A DNA stretch of 64,000 nt from Breviolum minutum Mf 1.05b.01. Lineage: Eukaryota; Sar; Dinophyceae; Suessiales; Symbiodiniaceae. This document shows, one piece after another, positions 23,401-34,708 of this stretch. The notes below the pieces were generated by a model. That model ran no database searches and had not been told where the DNA came from. It saw nothing but the letters and a program-made list of their open reading frames with translations. A program made the position numbers and the translations under genes. The stretch covers positions 253,461 through 317,460 of the forward strand of contig DF239152.1 of the NCBI GenBank assembly GCA_000507305.1. The letters run 5' to 3'. The number at the start of each line of letters is the position of its first letter. The first letter of the stretch is position 1.

Positions 23401-26400
23401 TCACCTGTCATTGACCTTTTGAAATCTTCAATGTCAAACCATGTCTCTATCAAACGTTTGAACCATTTTGTGCAGGCCCTGGTTCCAGCTGTTCAGCCTA
23501 AGCCTAGCGAGCAGATATGCCAGGTACGTTGAGTCCAAATCCTCTTGAGTATTTTTGATTCACCTTTCCGAGTCGCATCTTCATCCATAAGAAAATTCAA
23601 CTTAGTATTTTTTGCAGTGTTTTTGCTCTGGTTCATTTTTCAATGTCTGAGTCTATAAGATCCCAAGGTTAAATTTAACCTTAGATATGATCAACAAGTC
23701 CTTCGCTTTCCTGGCCGTTTGGCAGGAAGCCCCCGCTGTTGAGCCTATCGCTGAACAAGTTGAAGTCGCAAGCATTGCTGAGGCCTGGCAAGTCACAGTC
23801 ACGAACTCGTCATAACTGCTTCTCATGTTGATGTGTTTGATGCTACGCAGGTCGCGGTGCAAAGCCCTTCGGAGTCCAACCACGCAAGCGACACCACGCT
23901 GGACTGACTGCATGTCGGTACTTCATGTTTTGGTACAGTGTGCGTGTGGGATCTTTGAATTGCATAATAACGATCGTAAAAATCAATGCTTAGGTGTGAT
24001 GTAATCCTCTTTGATTTTTTGTGGCTGTTCCACCGGGTTTTGGGTCAAGAGCGCTGTGATTCAATTCGGAAAAAACCGGGTAAAGTTGGTAGATCCATGT
24101 CAGGGTTGGGGCCGGATGGTGTAATGGGGCGCTGGCAGTGGGTGTGGGCATTCATTCCCCACTTGATACCACCTGGTGCACCGCCCCCTCCTATTATGTT
24201 GCCTGTGCAGCCAGAAACACTTCCACCAGGTCCTCCAAACGATGGCCTCATGCCCATGCATGTGCCCAATGTGCCTGCACCTGTGCCCCAGCCAGGGATG
24301 CCTTCTATGGTTCCTATGCCACCAGCTGCCCCACCACCGCATCTCGCACAACCGGCCCCACCACCACCACCAGTGCCGGGAACGGAGGAAGCAGCTTCAC
24401 CAAGTGAAAACAAATCACATGTCAAACCGCCGCAGTCATTGCCAACAAAAGCCAAATCCTCTCCCTGGGGAAAGGGCAAAGGCAAAGGCAAGGCTAAGGG
24501 CAAGGACGAAGAGACAGTGGAAATTGAAGAGTCAGAGCCTGAAGAAGAGTTTCAAAATGAGGAGGAACCACCAGCTCCAAAGAAGAGAAAGGGATATTGG
24601 AAATTTGAAGCCAACGTGGATGAGGAGTCAGAAGTCTACGAAAGGTGTGTGAAGAAGCGCACTCGCGAGCTGCGTGACCCTTGGGATGATGAGAATCAAC
24701 ATGATGACTACTTTTGGGATGAGGAGTGGGGAAGGTGGAAACCGTACTATCCAGAAGGTGGAAGCTTCACAAGCAGCCACCGCGGTCCACGACGCACCAA
24801 ATGAAGTGTGCTACTCATACGCTGTGAGGTTTTTGAAGTTCACTGACTGCTGCACACCTCCAAAAAATAACATGTTGCAGCAACTTCAAAACAAAGACTA
24901 GAAACTGGAAGTCTTAGTGCGCTTTTGTCATTGACAAAGAAAATACTTATTGTCCTATCAATCCCGAATGTGGCAGCAGCAGTGGCTCTATAGGATGATT
25001 TGCAGTGTCCGCACAGAATGAAAAAATAGTCGTTGAGTCAGTGCAGCTGAGTGCTTTGGTCGCCGTTTTCATTCGACTTCATCTTATTCGAAAATTTCTG
25101 TGGCACTTTGTTCAACTTTGTTCCAACCTGATTCTAAAAAAATTGACAGGAGCTTGGGGCAGCTACTGATGAGACTGATGAGGAGGTCCCACTATTATGC
25201 GTTCCTGGGGCGCTAGATGATCCTATCAATCAACCAGACATCTATGAGTGGCCCAATGGTGATCAAGTCCATATTGAGGCAGGTACAAAGATGACAGTGA
25301 AGGACCCCTTTTGTTTGGAATTGAACTGCTTCTCATAATATCAAATCAGTTTCCAATCAGTGATCATTTCACATTACTGCTTGGAAGGAGTTGGCCGAAT
25401 CCCGCTTCAGGATGTACCGCAGGGAGGCGCCTCCATGCAGACCGTGGCATTGAAGTAGATCCCATCACTCAACCTTTGTGTCAGGCCATTGTGTTTGGCG
25501 ATCTGCATCCAAAGGAGAAGAAGGCTTGTTTTTACATTATGTTGTTGACCATCTGAATTTCATTGTTGCTTTTGAAACTTCCAAACAAGAAGTTCAAAAC
25601 GGAAAGTCGTCTTGTCAAAAAATAATGTTTAACTCACTGTGTCAGGATCATGGTGATGGTGAACATCATCCCCCTGAAAACACGCAGCCTCCGAAGGCCT
25701 TCTACTGAGATTTGCTGAGTTTCAATTCCATTGAAAGAAAGCAAAAACTTGAACTTGACAGGATGTTGGTGGGCCTGTTGTTGTCACATCCTAAGATTGA
25801 AACAACTTTTATTGAAACAGACTTCAGTCCACATCAACAACTTCCATGTTTCAGGATTTGACCTCTCCAAGTACTAGATCAAAGCAAAATGTGCAGGACA
25901 TGTTGCTTTGTAAAGGCTTGCCATGGTGATTTCTGTTTTGAATTTAACTTTGAACGCTTCCAGGACAAAAAGGAATTTCCTGCAGGCAGTGAAGGACTTG
26001 CTTGTGACCGCGCTTTCACATCGTTTTATCACTGAATTTTGCCACTGAAGTCAATGAAGCCAAACCCTTGTTTGAAACTGCTGGCAGGAACTAGGCGCAA
26101 TCGTGCAACCGCAAAATGCAAAGCAAAAGCTGCAGCAAAGAATCGTGCCAAAGCTTTAAAAGCAACCAAAGAGAAGTCAGCAAAGAAGGCTCAGTTGAAA
26201 CGACCAGCAGGAGCCAAAACAAAGGCCAAAACAAAGGGCAAGCAGTTGAAGCAAGACTACAACAATGTCTACTCGCGATGCTACCATGCTAAACGCAAAG
26301 CTGGATTCTCCAATGAAGAGGCGCCATTTGTTTTTTGTGATTTTTCACTTCCTCCATTTTTTAGTCTTGATTTCTGCAAGGCAAGGGATGCTGCTCGTGG

Positions 26401-26428
26401 TGCAGCTCATGCAGCTTGCAGAAGCTGA
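15233..26428 (+). CDS. long multi-exon gene (or two genes), unknown function
   Basis: The start ATG at 15233 gives an acidic N terminus (MSDVKDSGKADSD). The first exons, 15233-15271, 15334-15438, 15508-15594, 15667-15993 and 16150-16311, then 16479 onward, join in phase with GT-AG introns. About thirty protein-like exon segments follow on the same strand up to a stop at 26428. They include a charged Lys/Asp/Glu-rich exon (22634-23160), a Pro-rich exon (24085-24804) and a Lys/Ala-rich C terminus (26093-26428). No catalytic motif was recognised. A stop inside the frame at 24802-24804 could end a first gene, with a second smaller gene after it; I cannot decide. The acidic start and same-strand spacing parallel the two genes before it. 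Similar large proteins of unknown function are common in dinoflagellates. Confidence 0.45.
17520..17950 (+). repeat. intronic minisatellite with CCGCGG and GAAAACCGGACATT units
   Basis: A 63-64-bp unit containing TTGAAAACCGGACATTG and GGTGAAAACCGGTCATA is repeated from 17798, 17863 and 17926. Just upstream, GGAAAAATATACATGG followed by an A/T run and CCGCGGTA occurs twice (near 17530 and 17648). It lies between exons of the long gene and contains no coding frame. Confidence 0.8.
18053..21380 (+). CDS. exon block 2 of the long unknown gene
   Basis: Protein-like segments: about 18075-18375 (RTHAKAMVNDWDYKKLSF, then a polar helical stretch with QAGFSLFTTNLENDQLAHRR); 18678-18955 (GKLDARLQPWLATTLAGLN, CHAHGKTFVGVVILPN); about 19084-19170 and 19277-19400 (acidic, then HILRDFNYELRCALMERD); 19571-19825 (HFDPASIYGNRSGFHEILLV, SMLGRAEMAKVPKDLSKYF); about 19930-20115 (VVLDMFGLDGFAAMHCLV); 20185-20610 (ECISNK-like Cys-rich start, PVPAYQVCVAVGNSLVIQEA); 20824-21070 (ELFGFGSGGFVRQSEAED); 21188-21345 (RLNDLMKALEDAGEVNYGL). 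Intervening DNA is T-rich with AG ends. Exact borders are not resolved and no family is recognised. Confidence 0.45.
21440..24804 (+). CDS. exon block 3: charged and Pro-rich low-complexity region
   Basis: Segments at 21445-21525 (ANALTFGAKLDLCKLRGCNN), 21609-21715 (GTISMKLVPVRPVALTAGS), 21990-22110 and 22270-22500 lead into a highly charged exon, 22634-23160: Lys/Glu/Asp tracts, a run of five Asp, SYDSDSDCEG, then a helical end. Small exons follow at 23479-23520, 23727-23790 and 23853-23905. The exon 24085-24804 encodes a long Pro-rich tract, then WGKGKGKGKAKGK, an acidic patch, and an aromatic end with DDYFWDEEWGRWKPYYPE before TGA at 24802. The composition suggests disordered, nucleic-acid-binding or scaffold regions; that is inference. 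Confidence 0.45.
25149..26428 (+). CDS. exon block 4: basic Lys/Ala-rich C terminus
   Basis: 25149-25300 reads acidic, then QPDIYEWPNGDQVHIEAG; 25384-25455 reads WKELAESRFRMYRREAP. The last exons, about 26093-26320 and 26381-26428, give a Lys/Ala/Arg-rich tail with KRPAGAKTKAKTKGK, DYNNVYSRCYHAKRK and the end RGAAHAACRS. The 60-bp segment 26321-26380 begins GC, is pyrimidine-rich and ends CTGCAAG; it looks like a GC-AG intron but keeps the frame open. The tail resembles basic DNA- or RNA-binding ends; a partner is not known. Confidence 0.5.
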
Positions 26429-27846
26429 GGTGCTGGCTGGCGATTTTGCGGACAACTTGCTTTGGCTCAGTTGAAAAAAGCTGCGGTCCGTTGGCAGTGC
26501 AATCAACCAATCACATCAAGTGGCTCATGAACTCTTTCCCCTACAGACTATAATTTAGAAGTTCTGGTTGCATTTGGGCAAAGTACCAAACCACTGGGGA
26601 AATCCTTCAATGTCATGGTACTTTTCAGGGGGCTATGTTAAACTTCAGGCCTGTAACAGTGTAGGTTGACCAGTCTTTTTGATGTCGATCACCCTCTCCG
26701 GCTCTCACCTCTTCTTCCATCTCTTTTCCGACAGGCTGTTGTTGCTCCTGGCGGTCAGATTGAGCAAAATCATCTCTTGAGCAAACATGGGGTTGTATTT
26801 TTTTTCGGACCTAAAGGAAATCCATCTTTCAATACATCCAAATACTATTTAGGCACCTGGGGTTGTGGGAGCCTTTCCAGCTGGCCTATAAAATGGCGAA
26901 AATAAATGGGGAGTGATCCTAACTACTTACAAAAGTACTAAAGTCCTGGGATGGCCCTCCAAGTACTGGGTGTATTGAACTCAACGCTAAACGACTTCCC
27001 TTCACCAAAACATGCTGTTGATGGAAGAATCCTGCACCACCTGGCATGTATAAAACCCCGTCAATCATGGGATATTTACTATATCAGCTGGTGCAAGATT
27101 TCTGAACCATCAACAGTAGCGCTGTTGAACTCATATTAACTTAAAACTTAGGTAACAATTGAAAGATATGCTCACGCTGACATGGATTCATGGAGTCCCC
27201 AAATCAGGGGTGAAAATAAAACACATAATATCAACACACAATATAACCAACGTACCTACAACATCACCAAAGGAACAAACTTGATGTGCAAAATTGATGC
27301 ATATTTGACAAAAGCTGGGTCCTGGGAAAGGCCTTTCCGATAGAATATGGCTGTTTTGGGATGGTTTGGGTACCTATGTTAATTGATGTTACACTTTCAG
27401 GGGGTGTATATTCACAAGCCACTTGTGGCTAGCTTGGGAGCAGTAAGGAATACCAGACATCTTCTTCAGAGGGTGCAGGGAGGCACATTCGCACTGTAAA
27501 CATGGAATGAACATGATTATAATAACATATTATAACAAGAATTCTTGGGCTATAAATAATCGGCAATGTTTGCTAAAGTATGCACTTTTGAGCCACTTTG
27601 CGAGTTTGCGAGAAGCCGTGGAAATCATCCACAACAAGTTTCGTGTACTTTCTGTCTGTTTTCTTCTGTTTTGTAAACCTGACCAAAATTCAATCTGGGT
27701 TCGAAAGTTTCATACAGAACAAAAACAACTGCAAACCTGCGCAAACTCTTACTGCCCCATTGAGGCTGCACCGGCATTTGTTCTCCTCTAGACAAACTCC
27801 CACTTGGCCTTTTCAGCCAAACACCTGGCAAACACACACAACTGGA
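26429..27846. other. no supported gene; MITE remnants resume
   Basis: ORFs here are short and unsupported. It contains parts of AACTAACAT-type elements (near 26590-26660 and 27380-27410) and a TGTTGATGGAAGAA-type MITE at 27013-27119. This marks the right border of the MITE-free block. Confidence 0.5.
27013..27119. mobile_element. MITE, CTGTTGATGGAAGAA family
   Basis: The left end GCTGTTGATGGAAGAATCC mirrors the right end CCATCAACAG; CTGCACCACC and GGTGCAAGATTTCT form the inner stem. Copies: 40853-40972, 43073-43182, 46337-46442, and a half copy near 48910-48944. Confidence 0.75.
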
Positions 27847-28488
27847 CTAAACACCTTCGAGCTGGTCTCGAACTGCCGAACTGTCACCGCCATAGCTTGT
27901 ATCACCCCAGGTAAAAACGGATCCGTCTTCCAGAATTGCAGCAAAGGCCTGACTTGTCGCTTGAATCTGCTGTACACCTTTGAGCTGATTTCGAACNGGT
28001 GTAGCTTGAATCTGCTGCACACCCTTGAGCTGGTCTCGAACTGCCGAACTGTCACCGCCATAGTTTGCAGGACCCCAGGTCACGACTGATCCATCTTCGA
28101 GAATCGCAGCAAAGGCCTGACTTGTCGCTTGAATCTGCTGCACACCCTTGAGCTGATCTCCAACTGCCGAACTGTCTCCGCCAAAGTCTGCATAACCCCA
28201 GGGAATGATTGCCCTGTCTCCATGACACCACAAGGCAAAGGCCCTGCTGGTTGCTGCCAGTTGTGGTTGTTGTACCAGAGCTGTAAGGCACTCTCCGTCC
28301 TCTATCTCTGCTTCTTCTAAGCTTTGCTCAAAATTGACCAAGACTCGATTCTTGGCAGTGATGAGTCTAAGGTACTTTTTCCCAAAGGCTCGTTGGGCCT
28401 TTGTCCTTAGATTTTGCATCTTGGCGGAAGGCAGAAGCGAGAGAAGTTCAGCATGCCCATTTGGCAAAGCTACGTTTATCGTCAGCAT
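27847..28488 (-). CDS. RCC1-repeat protein with ubiquitin-like N terminus, truncated
   Basis: From ATG at 28488 the protein starts with about 75 residues resembling a ubiquitin-like fold (LTINVALPNGHAELLSLLPS), then enters RCC1-type repeats with the unit GDSSAVRDQLKGVQQIQATS and AFAAILEDGSVVTWG. RCC1 repeats form beta-propellers that bind chromatin, GTPases or membranes; which applies here is unknown. About three blades are visible, fewer than the usual seven. The frame stops at 27847 after a diverged QLEGV, where GAAG|GTGTTTAG could be a donor; no further repeats were found downstream. An N at 27997 lies inside the repeats, so copies may have collapsed. Upstream, the start is followed directly by the repeats without an intron. 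Truncated gene or assembly-shortened gene. Confidence 0.75.
   Translation of the reverse strand: MLTINVALPNGHAELLSLLPSAKMQNLRTKAQRAFGKKYLRLITAKNRVLVNFEQSLEEAEIEDGECLTALVQQPQLAATSRAFALWCHGDRAIIPWGYADFGGDSSAVGDQLKGVQQIQATSQAFAAILEDGSVVTWGPANYGGDSSAVRDQLKGVQQIQATXVRNQLKGVQQIQATSQAFAAILEDGSVFTWGDTSYGGDSSAVRDQLEGV
27997..27997. other. ambiguous base (N) inside RCC1 repeats
   Basis: The single N is flanked by near-identical RCC1-coding repeats, so it may hide a gap or a collapsed repeat. Confidence 0.95.
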
Positions 28489-29247
28489 CCAACTGACGAT
28501 TCTTCACAGCATCAGCAATGATACTTCACACTTTGAGCCCAAGCTATGCCGAATACATGATCCAAAAGATCGGGGAACAGAAAACCGTTATCTCAAACCC
28601 AACTCAGCGTGTCAAATCATACCAGAGAGCCCTTCAAATTGCAACAGGTTGGTAACTAAAAGGGTTGAACGCAAAGCTTCACCATGAACTCTGCAGAATC
28701 ACCAGAGTGAAAAGACCGACCTTTCGCCAGAATCATGTGTGCCACTTTTTTTTTCTGGGTGAATTTTACACTTGGTGTGGTAGGTTCTGGGACAGACTCT
28801 GGGCTAACTTTCGCAGCCCTATGTCATGTACATATTTTACATCTATCAGGCGCTTCGAGCAGATCTGTCATATGCTAAACTTGCAACCATTTCTGATGGG
28901 TAATCGCCAGCCGTCTGAAAAAATATGTCCTCAACGTGGATATTCTGACCTGCTATTGAAACTTTGCTATCAGGGCTGGTCAACCAACCCCCTCCGAACG
29001 TAACCCCCCTCAGAAATTAAGGGGTTTAATAGCATTATTTCTGGGGGGGGGGGCACGTTAGTTATTGGAAGGAGGTCCCAGTGGGAATCCCCAATCAACT
29101 CCATCTCAGTAGGTCCAGTAGTTATCAGTTTAGTCATATGGAAATATCATGTCATTTTCCCAAGCACTTGATTGGAGGATTGCTTTTGTGGGGGGTGTTT
29201 TGTTTGTTCAAGAATGGTATTTGTTTGATCTGCAGGTTTGGCTACCC

Positions 29248-29343
29248 TCCAGAACTAAGATGGCAAAGGAGAATCACATGTTTGATAGGAGATACATCTT
29301 CAAATAGTTGTTTTTCCAGTGTCATCTTAGTTTTCGGTGGGTG
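29248..29343. mobile_element. MITE, AACTAACAT-related family
   Basis: TACCCTCCAGAACTAAGATGG at the left and CATCTTAGTTTTCGG at the right pair; the core holds GATAGGAGATACATCTTC. Confidence 0.6.
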
Positions 29344-29623
29344 TAATCTGTCGTGGATTTCTGTTCCAAACCACCTGCGGAAGAAAAAAAGCACTAGCGC
29401 CAGAACATGTATTGCAAAAAGTCAAGAAGGGTGTTTTTACAACCTCACCTAGTTTTTTGCAACTCTGAAATGTCTTCCGTTCGCCAAAAAATTGGCATGG
29501 TGAAACAACTGTTGCACTTTCAAAATTCAGCCAAAACCACGACAAAAACATTGAAAAACATATCGTTCTTGCTCGAAGTTGAGCAGGTACAAATGGTTTG
29601 GTTGGTTAGGGTTAATGGTGTAC

Positions 29624-29746
29624 TACTTGGATGTCCCCGGAAGTTAGGATCAATGGTTAGTAAGTGGATTATAACCCCAATATACCCCATTTATAGGTTA
29701 TAACCCATTTACTAACCATTTACTAACTTCCTGGGACATCCAAGTA
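29624..29746. mobile_element. MITE, TACTTGGATGTCCC family
   Basis: TACTTGGATGTCCCCGGAAG is mirrored by CTTCCTGGGACATCCAAGTA. The inside has paired TATAACCC/GGTTATAA blocks. Copies: 30430-30577, 31514-31635, 45062-45192, and a half copy at 52920-52983. Confidence 0.8.
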
Positions 29747-30429
29747 TCCAAGAAACCTGTTTGAAACGTTTATGAAGCGGAAAATCACTTTTGGGGATCG
29801 ACAGGAATAGAAAACCACCAACGTTAATCAGTAAGTAGTAGTTGACGGATGGATACCCTCCAAGCTAACGTCTTACCAACCCAAAAAATGCCTGAAATCA
29901 TAGGGAAAATAATGGTACCCTTGGGATGGTACCCTAGCTGTTTAACCCCCCAAAGAGCCGTTAAAGGGGGAAATAAATACCCACTATATACAGTGTATAT
30001 GGGGGTGATGCTTTGCATTTTCCCTATGATGAAACGTCACCAGGTAGGTGAAGTTATGTGATGATTTGATATTATTTGTATTAACTCTTTCGAAAACCAT
30101 TTTCTCTAAAGATAAATGGTGCGTTTCAAAATTCCAGCAGTCCTTCCCTTTCCAAAAAACATGCTACCAAAAAACATTTGACTTCCCCTTTGATGTCCAA
30201 AAAAAACATTTCCATTGGATTTTTTCCTTCGTTCGAAAAGATACCCGGCCCCGAAGTTTCACGTAGTTCCCACTTTCCACCCGTTTTTTTACGGTAAAAA
30301 AACGCTCCTGGTTTTCAAGACTCGGTAGGCTTTCACTGCTCGAGGCCTTTCGATGTCAAGGTAAAGATGCAATAAACAAATGAAGGTCCAGGCACTGGGT
30401 AAAAATAACATCACCCAAAACCCCTGGAA

Positions 30430-30577
30430 CTGGATGTCCCGTTGGAAGTTAGGACCAATGGTTAGGATCACTGGGTTATTTCACCTACTTATATATATAT
30501 ATATATATTTTTTTTTTGGGGGGGGGGGGTTATAACCCACTTACCGACCTTTTACTAACTTCCTGGGACATCCATGT
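30430..30577. mobile_element. MITE, TACTTGGATGTCCC family
   Basis: It starts CTGGATGTCCCGTTGGAAG and ends CTTCCTGGGACATCCATG, with a TA microsatellite, T-run and G-run expanded in the loop. Confidence 0.7.
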
Positions 30578-30585
30578 ATGACCTT

Positions 30586-30718
30586 TCATTGGAAATCCTG
30601 GTTGTTTTAAAAACGGGATCCTTATTTCATGGCTTATGAAATAATCCGTTTTTGTAGCTGGGTAGGATTTAATCCCTTCTACACAGCGCATGACAAGGGT
30701 TTTGGTTACTGCTCATTT
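30586..30718. mobile_element. repeat family, GGGATCC...TGGGTAGGATTT...TGCTCA
   Basis: Shared blocks (a CCTGATTGGTTAAT- or GGGATCCTTAT-like start, TGGGTAGGATTTCATCC middle, TTTTCATTGCTCA end) recur at about 32985-33118, 49243-49367, 50160-50312, 54600-54728 and 59455-59603. Its ends are not defined. Confidence 0.5.
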
Positions 30719-31024
30719 ACCTACACTTGAGACCTTCAGTCAACAACCCAACCAGAAACCAGTGACTTGGTAAAACCCACATTTACCATAAGATTTACCT
30801 ACATTTACCCAAAACCAACGGCTGGAAACCAAGAAATTGGTGGTTTGTATATAGATGTTTCTCTTTTCCCAAGAGGGAAAAAGTCAGGTTGAAGCCCCGT
30901 GAGTTTTTTTTTGGGAAAATGCAACTTGGATTTGCTGCCAGTTTTTCCATGTTTGGAAAGCATTGCAATTTTTATTCTGGTGCTTTAATGGTGATTTACC
31001 ATGGTACAAAATAAAAGAAACATT

Positions 31025-31115
31025 CCCATAGGATCCATGTATGGTATATTTAGCTACATTTACCATAAGAATCAACCAAATGTAGGCAAATATATCTTAC
31101 ATGGATCCCATGGGA
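31025..31115. mobile_element. MITE, CATAGGATCCATGTATGG family
   Basis: CCCATAGGATCCATGTATGG pairs with TTACATGGATCCCATGGG. Confidence 0.8.
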
Positions 31116-31513
31116 TTTAAAAAAACAACACCGAAAAAACAAATCCAAGGCAAATGTTGACATACATTGGCTACGCCAAAAAACATCTTCGGACTCATCA
31201 CCGAGTTGCTGGGTTTGTTCCGAGCATTTTCCCACCTTTTAGTTGGGGAAAAGATTAGCTGATTTTCGTCTTTCAATTGTGGATCACTTCCCCCGAAACC
31301 CCAAACAAAGTGTATGTTCAAGTATAGTTTTTTTGGAACATGTCTCAAGAAAAAAAATGAGTAAACCGAAAATTCTTCCATTTTCCATTTCGACTTACTT
31401 CTTAGAGAATCAACTCAATCTCGATATCTCCAAATGCACGGAGCACCAGCTGTCAAATAGGCGGGCCCCTACAATCGTTAAAAATGGAGTTATAAGTTAT
31501 AACTCCTATAAGT

Positions 31514-31635
31514 ACTAGGGTGTCCATGGTACTTAGTAAATGGATTATAACCCATATATAAGTAGGTTGTAAGTCCCCTAAATGGGTTATAAACCAACTT
31601 ACTAACCATTTACTAACTTCCATGGACATCCCAGT
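31514..31635. mobile_element. MITE, TACTTGGATGTCCC family, diverged ends
   Basis: GGTGTCCATGGTACTTAGTAA on the left pairs with TTACTAACTTCCATGGACATC on the right. Confidence 0.65.
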
Positions 31636-32809
31636 AGGGTGAAATTTCACCCCAGTGAAAGCAATCGATTTTCGGCCTTGTAACGGGTTTTTTGGGCCCA
31701 CCTTATAAAACTCACCATTGAAAAATCACCATCCTTGAAACTGAAAACCCATCCCTGGAGACTACTGGTATCATGACATCATGTGGTGGGGGAAGGATGC
31801 TCTTAAGTTGTATATGATCATGGGTTATCATCATCCATTTCGAAAAATATCCTTTTGAACTTTTGAATATATATGATCCTCAAATTTTGGATCATGTGGT
31901 TTCCCTGTATTGAGGTCCCCCTAAATCTCCCCCCTTTTTTCTTCCATACCCAAGCCAACGAATTCCCCACAACATCTCCCAACAACGAATCTGCCGTTTC
32001 TCACGAGTTTCCAACCCTGAGAAAATAGGCAGGGATGTACCCCGATCCCAACGTGGGCCCCCCTATGGGAAATCCCTAATATAAGCCCTAAATATAGTAG
32101 GTATTTATGGGTTATTTCATCCCCAAGAATCCCTAAAAAATACGCCAGCATCATTAGGGGCCCCACACCCCTCCGGCCCGTCCCTTGATATTCACCGCCC
32201 ACTTTTTTCGGTGTCCAACCTGGATATATCCCATCATAAAGGAAAAAGGATCAGAGGGCCGAGAGGTCAATAGTTCACGAACCATGCCTTGCCTCGGGGG
32301 TCTCCGGGTTTAACCGTGGGAAATCTCTAGTGGTTGGAGGATGGATCATCCCAGGACGGGTCCACGGACGGATACGTGGGTTTTTTCGTAACCATATATA
32401 TGCATGGTATTTCCATCATATCTTCAACATGTTTGGGCTGATAAGATCTTTTGCCTTCGAAAACTCGAATCTTTTGGGAGGGCCTCCTACCCCAATAGTA
32501 AAGTCTTATATACCCATTGTAAGGATTCCCTATTGAAGGTGAGATGAACATATTGAACATTCTGTATACATATAACTTCAAGGTAATTTTACATCATCTC
32601 ATAGGGAAAATGGTGGGTAAACCCTTCGGATGGGGGGCCCCTTAAGAATCAACCCTTAATATACACATTATATCACATGGTATTTATTGGGTATATTCCC
32701 TTTTAAAGGGCTCCAACTGGAGGGGTTAAACAGCTAGGGGCCCTCCATCCCAAACGTTTTCCCACCATTTTCCTTATGACAATCAAACTCCCATGTGGTC
32801 GACACCAAA

Positions 32810-33330
32810 AATGAGCCCGGAAAAAAGGAGCATGAATTTCTTCAGGTCTTCTTTGGATCTACCCCCCACCCAGTAACAGCGGCATTTTTTTTCACAGTTT
32901 AGGTTGGGATTCCCTACTAAAAATACTGCTCCCATATGAGCAGTGGAGACACAACCCACCATGTGACATGAACCATGAAATACTGCTTCGTCTGGTTGGT
33001 TAATGAAGGGATCCTTATACATATAATGGCTTCAAAAGAGCAATCCACATATATAGTAGCTGTCGATTGAATAATCCCCTATATACAGCAAATAATCAGG
33101 GTTTTCATCACTGCTCTAATATGGCTAAAAAGAAATGACCCCGAAAAAAGAGGAATGAATTTTTCCTCCATTCTTTGGGTTGTTGTACCCTTCCCAGGAT
33201 ACCAAATCAGAACCACCAGGATGACATGAACCATTTTTAGAGTAGGGGATGAAAGATTCCATATGAAATACTGGTTGGTTCATGACGGGATCCTCCTACT
33301 AGTAGTGGCTAAAAAGCAATCCCCATGTAC
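32810..33330. repeat. diverged tandem duplication, about 305-bp period
   Basis: The block with GAAAAAAGGAGCATGAATTT, TGACATGAACCATGAAATACTG and AGCAATCCACATAT at 32815-33045 recurs from about 33137 as GAAAAAAGAGGAATGAATTT, ATGACATGAACCAT and AGCAATCCCCATGT, with many substitutions. Confidence 0.55.
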
Positions 33331-34708
33331 CAGTAAGTGGCTAGTGTTTCCGTTTTGGGTTATCCTAATTTTGAGAGACACAAACCTTCGGATGCTTTTT
33401 GGTAGAAAAAGGAAAACAATACAAAAAGACTTCACTACTACAACAAACTATATAGAACAAACATGATTTGACCCTTAAGCTATACCCATATGTTCCATGT
33501 TGGGCTGTCTTTTCAAGTGAGTTGTGCCCCTCCAAGGTCCACACTATATCAAGGAAATTTTGAGGGGGGACCATTCCCCTGATTTTTCAGACCACTCAAC
33601 CATGCATTGAAATCATCTTTTCCGTGCATCTGCCACAAGACCACAGAAAGGAGCGTAAACGAAATACCTACATCCCCGAAAACTAATGAATGTTCATAAA
33701 AAAAAGGGACGATTTATAATAGGAAACGCATCTTCCAACTATTGATTTTCAGAGGACATTCGTTGGTTTTCCAGGGAGTATGTACATCTTAATCTTCATA
33801 GAAAAGGCTGGAAAGAGTTGGAAAGCTCTTTTCTTTTGGAGATGGACAAATCTTGTTCAAGTCCTAAGTCTGGTGATTTTTAGGGCCTATTGACGTACTG
33901 TAAAGGTTTGGTTCGAGAAATCCTCTCACACTGACAAGGCTGGAAAACCTAAGCTAGATTCTTAGATTGAACAAATTCCGAATTGAATCAAAAGCACTTA
34001 TGATTGCTAGACATCCTCAATATCAACCAATACACCCTCAAAAGTTGATACACATTGATAATCATTCATAATTCGAAACTTACAAAAAACAAGTTTTTAA
34101 AAATCAACAATTTCACATCGTGGCATTTTTGTGCGTTTCGTCTTCATAACCCGTCAGACTGAGCTTTCGACAACACACGCTGGACTGAGTGAGCCTGCTA
34201 CTGGACAGTCAAACAGTCTTGCTTAGGAGCAGTTTCTACCCTAGAAGTGCAAATTGTTCGGAAACTACCTAGTTGATATGTTCTCAAACAAAAGTTGTGC
34301 AATTTTGAGAACAAACTACCTAGAAAGGGCTACATAGGGCTATATTATATAATCAAATAAATAAACATTTGGAAAGAGATAATTGGGTCAATCAAGTCGG
34401 TGGCAGTCCCTCGCCATCCAATTGTAGAAAAAAATAATCTGGTCAAATATTCAGATCCATGTTTTCCCATGTTTTTCGTGGTGCACATTGCACAACACAT
34501 CGTAAAAAAAAACACCCCCTAACTAACCTTAGATACATTTGTTCCTATCATGATGCATCACTTGTACAGGTTGCAAGTAAGAAACTTGGCATTGGAAATG
34601 TCAGCAATATCAACCACTGACCTAGATCCATAAGTCTAAAAAAGAAACATCAAGGGTTATATAACAAGCTGTAGATCCAAGGAAAATATCCGGATATCTC
34701 CAAATACA

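Noticed and set aside
24045..24503. 152-codon Gly-rich minus-strand ORF
   Set aside because: It is the antisense shadow of the Pro-rich plus-strand exon (CCN codons read as GGN).
27598..28089. 163-codon plus-strand ORF
   Set aside because: It runs antisense through the RCC1 repeats and the N; the minus strand carries the recognisable family.
30488..30530. TA run followed by T9 and G10 as a regulatory element
   Set aside because: It is an expansion within a MITE loop; no promoter evidence.
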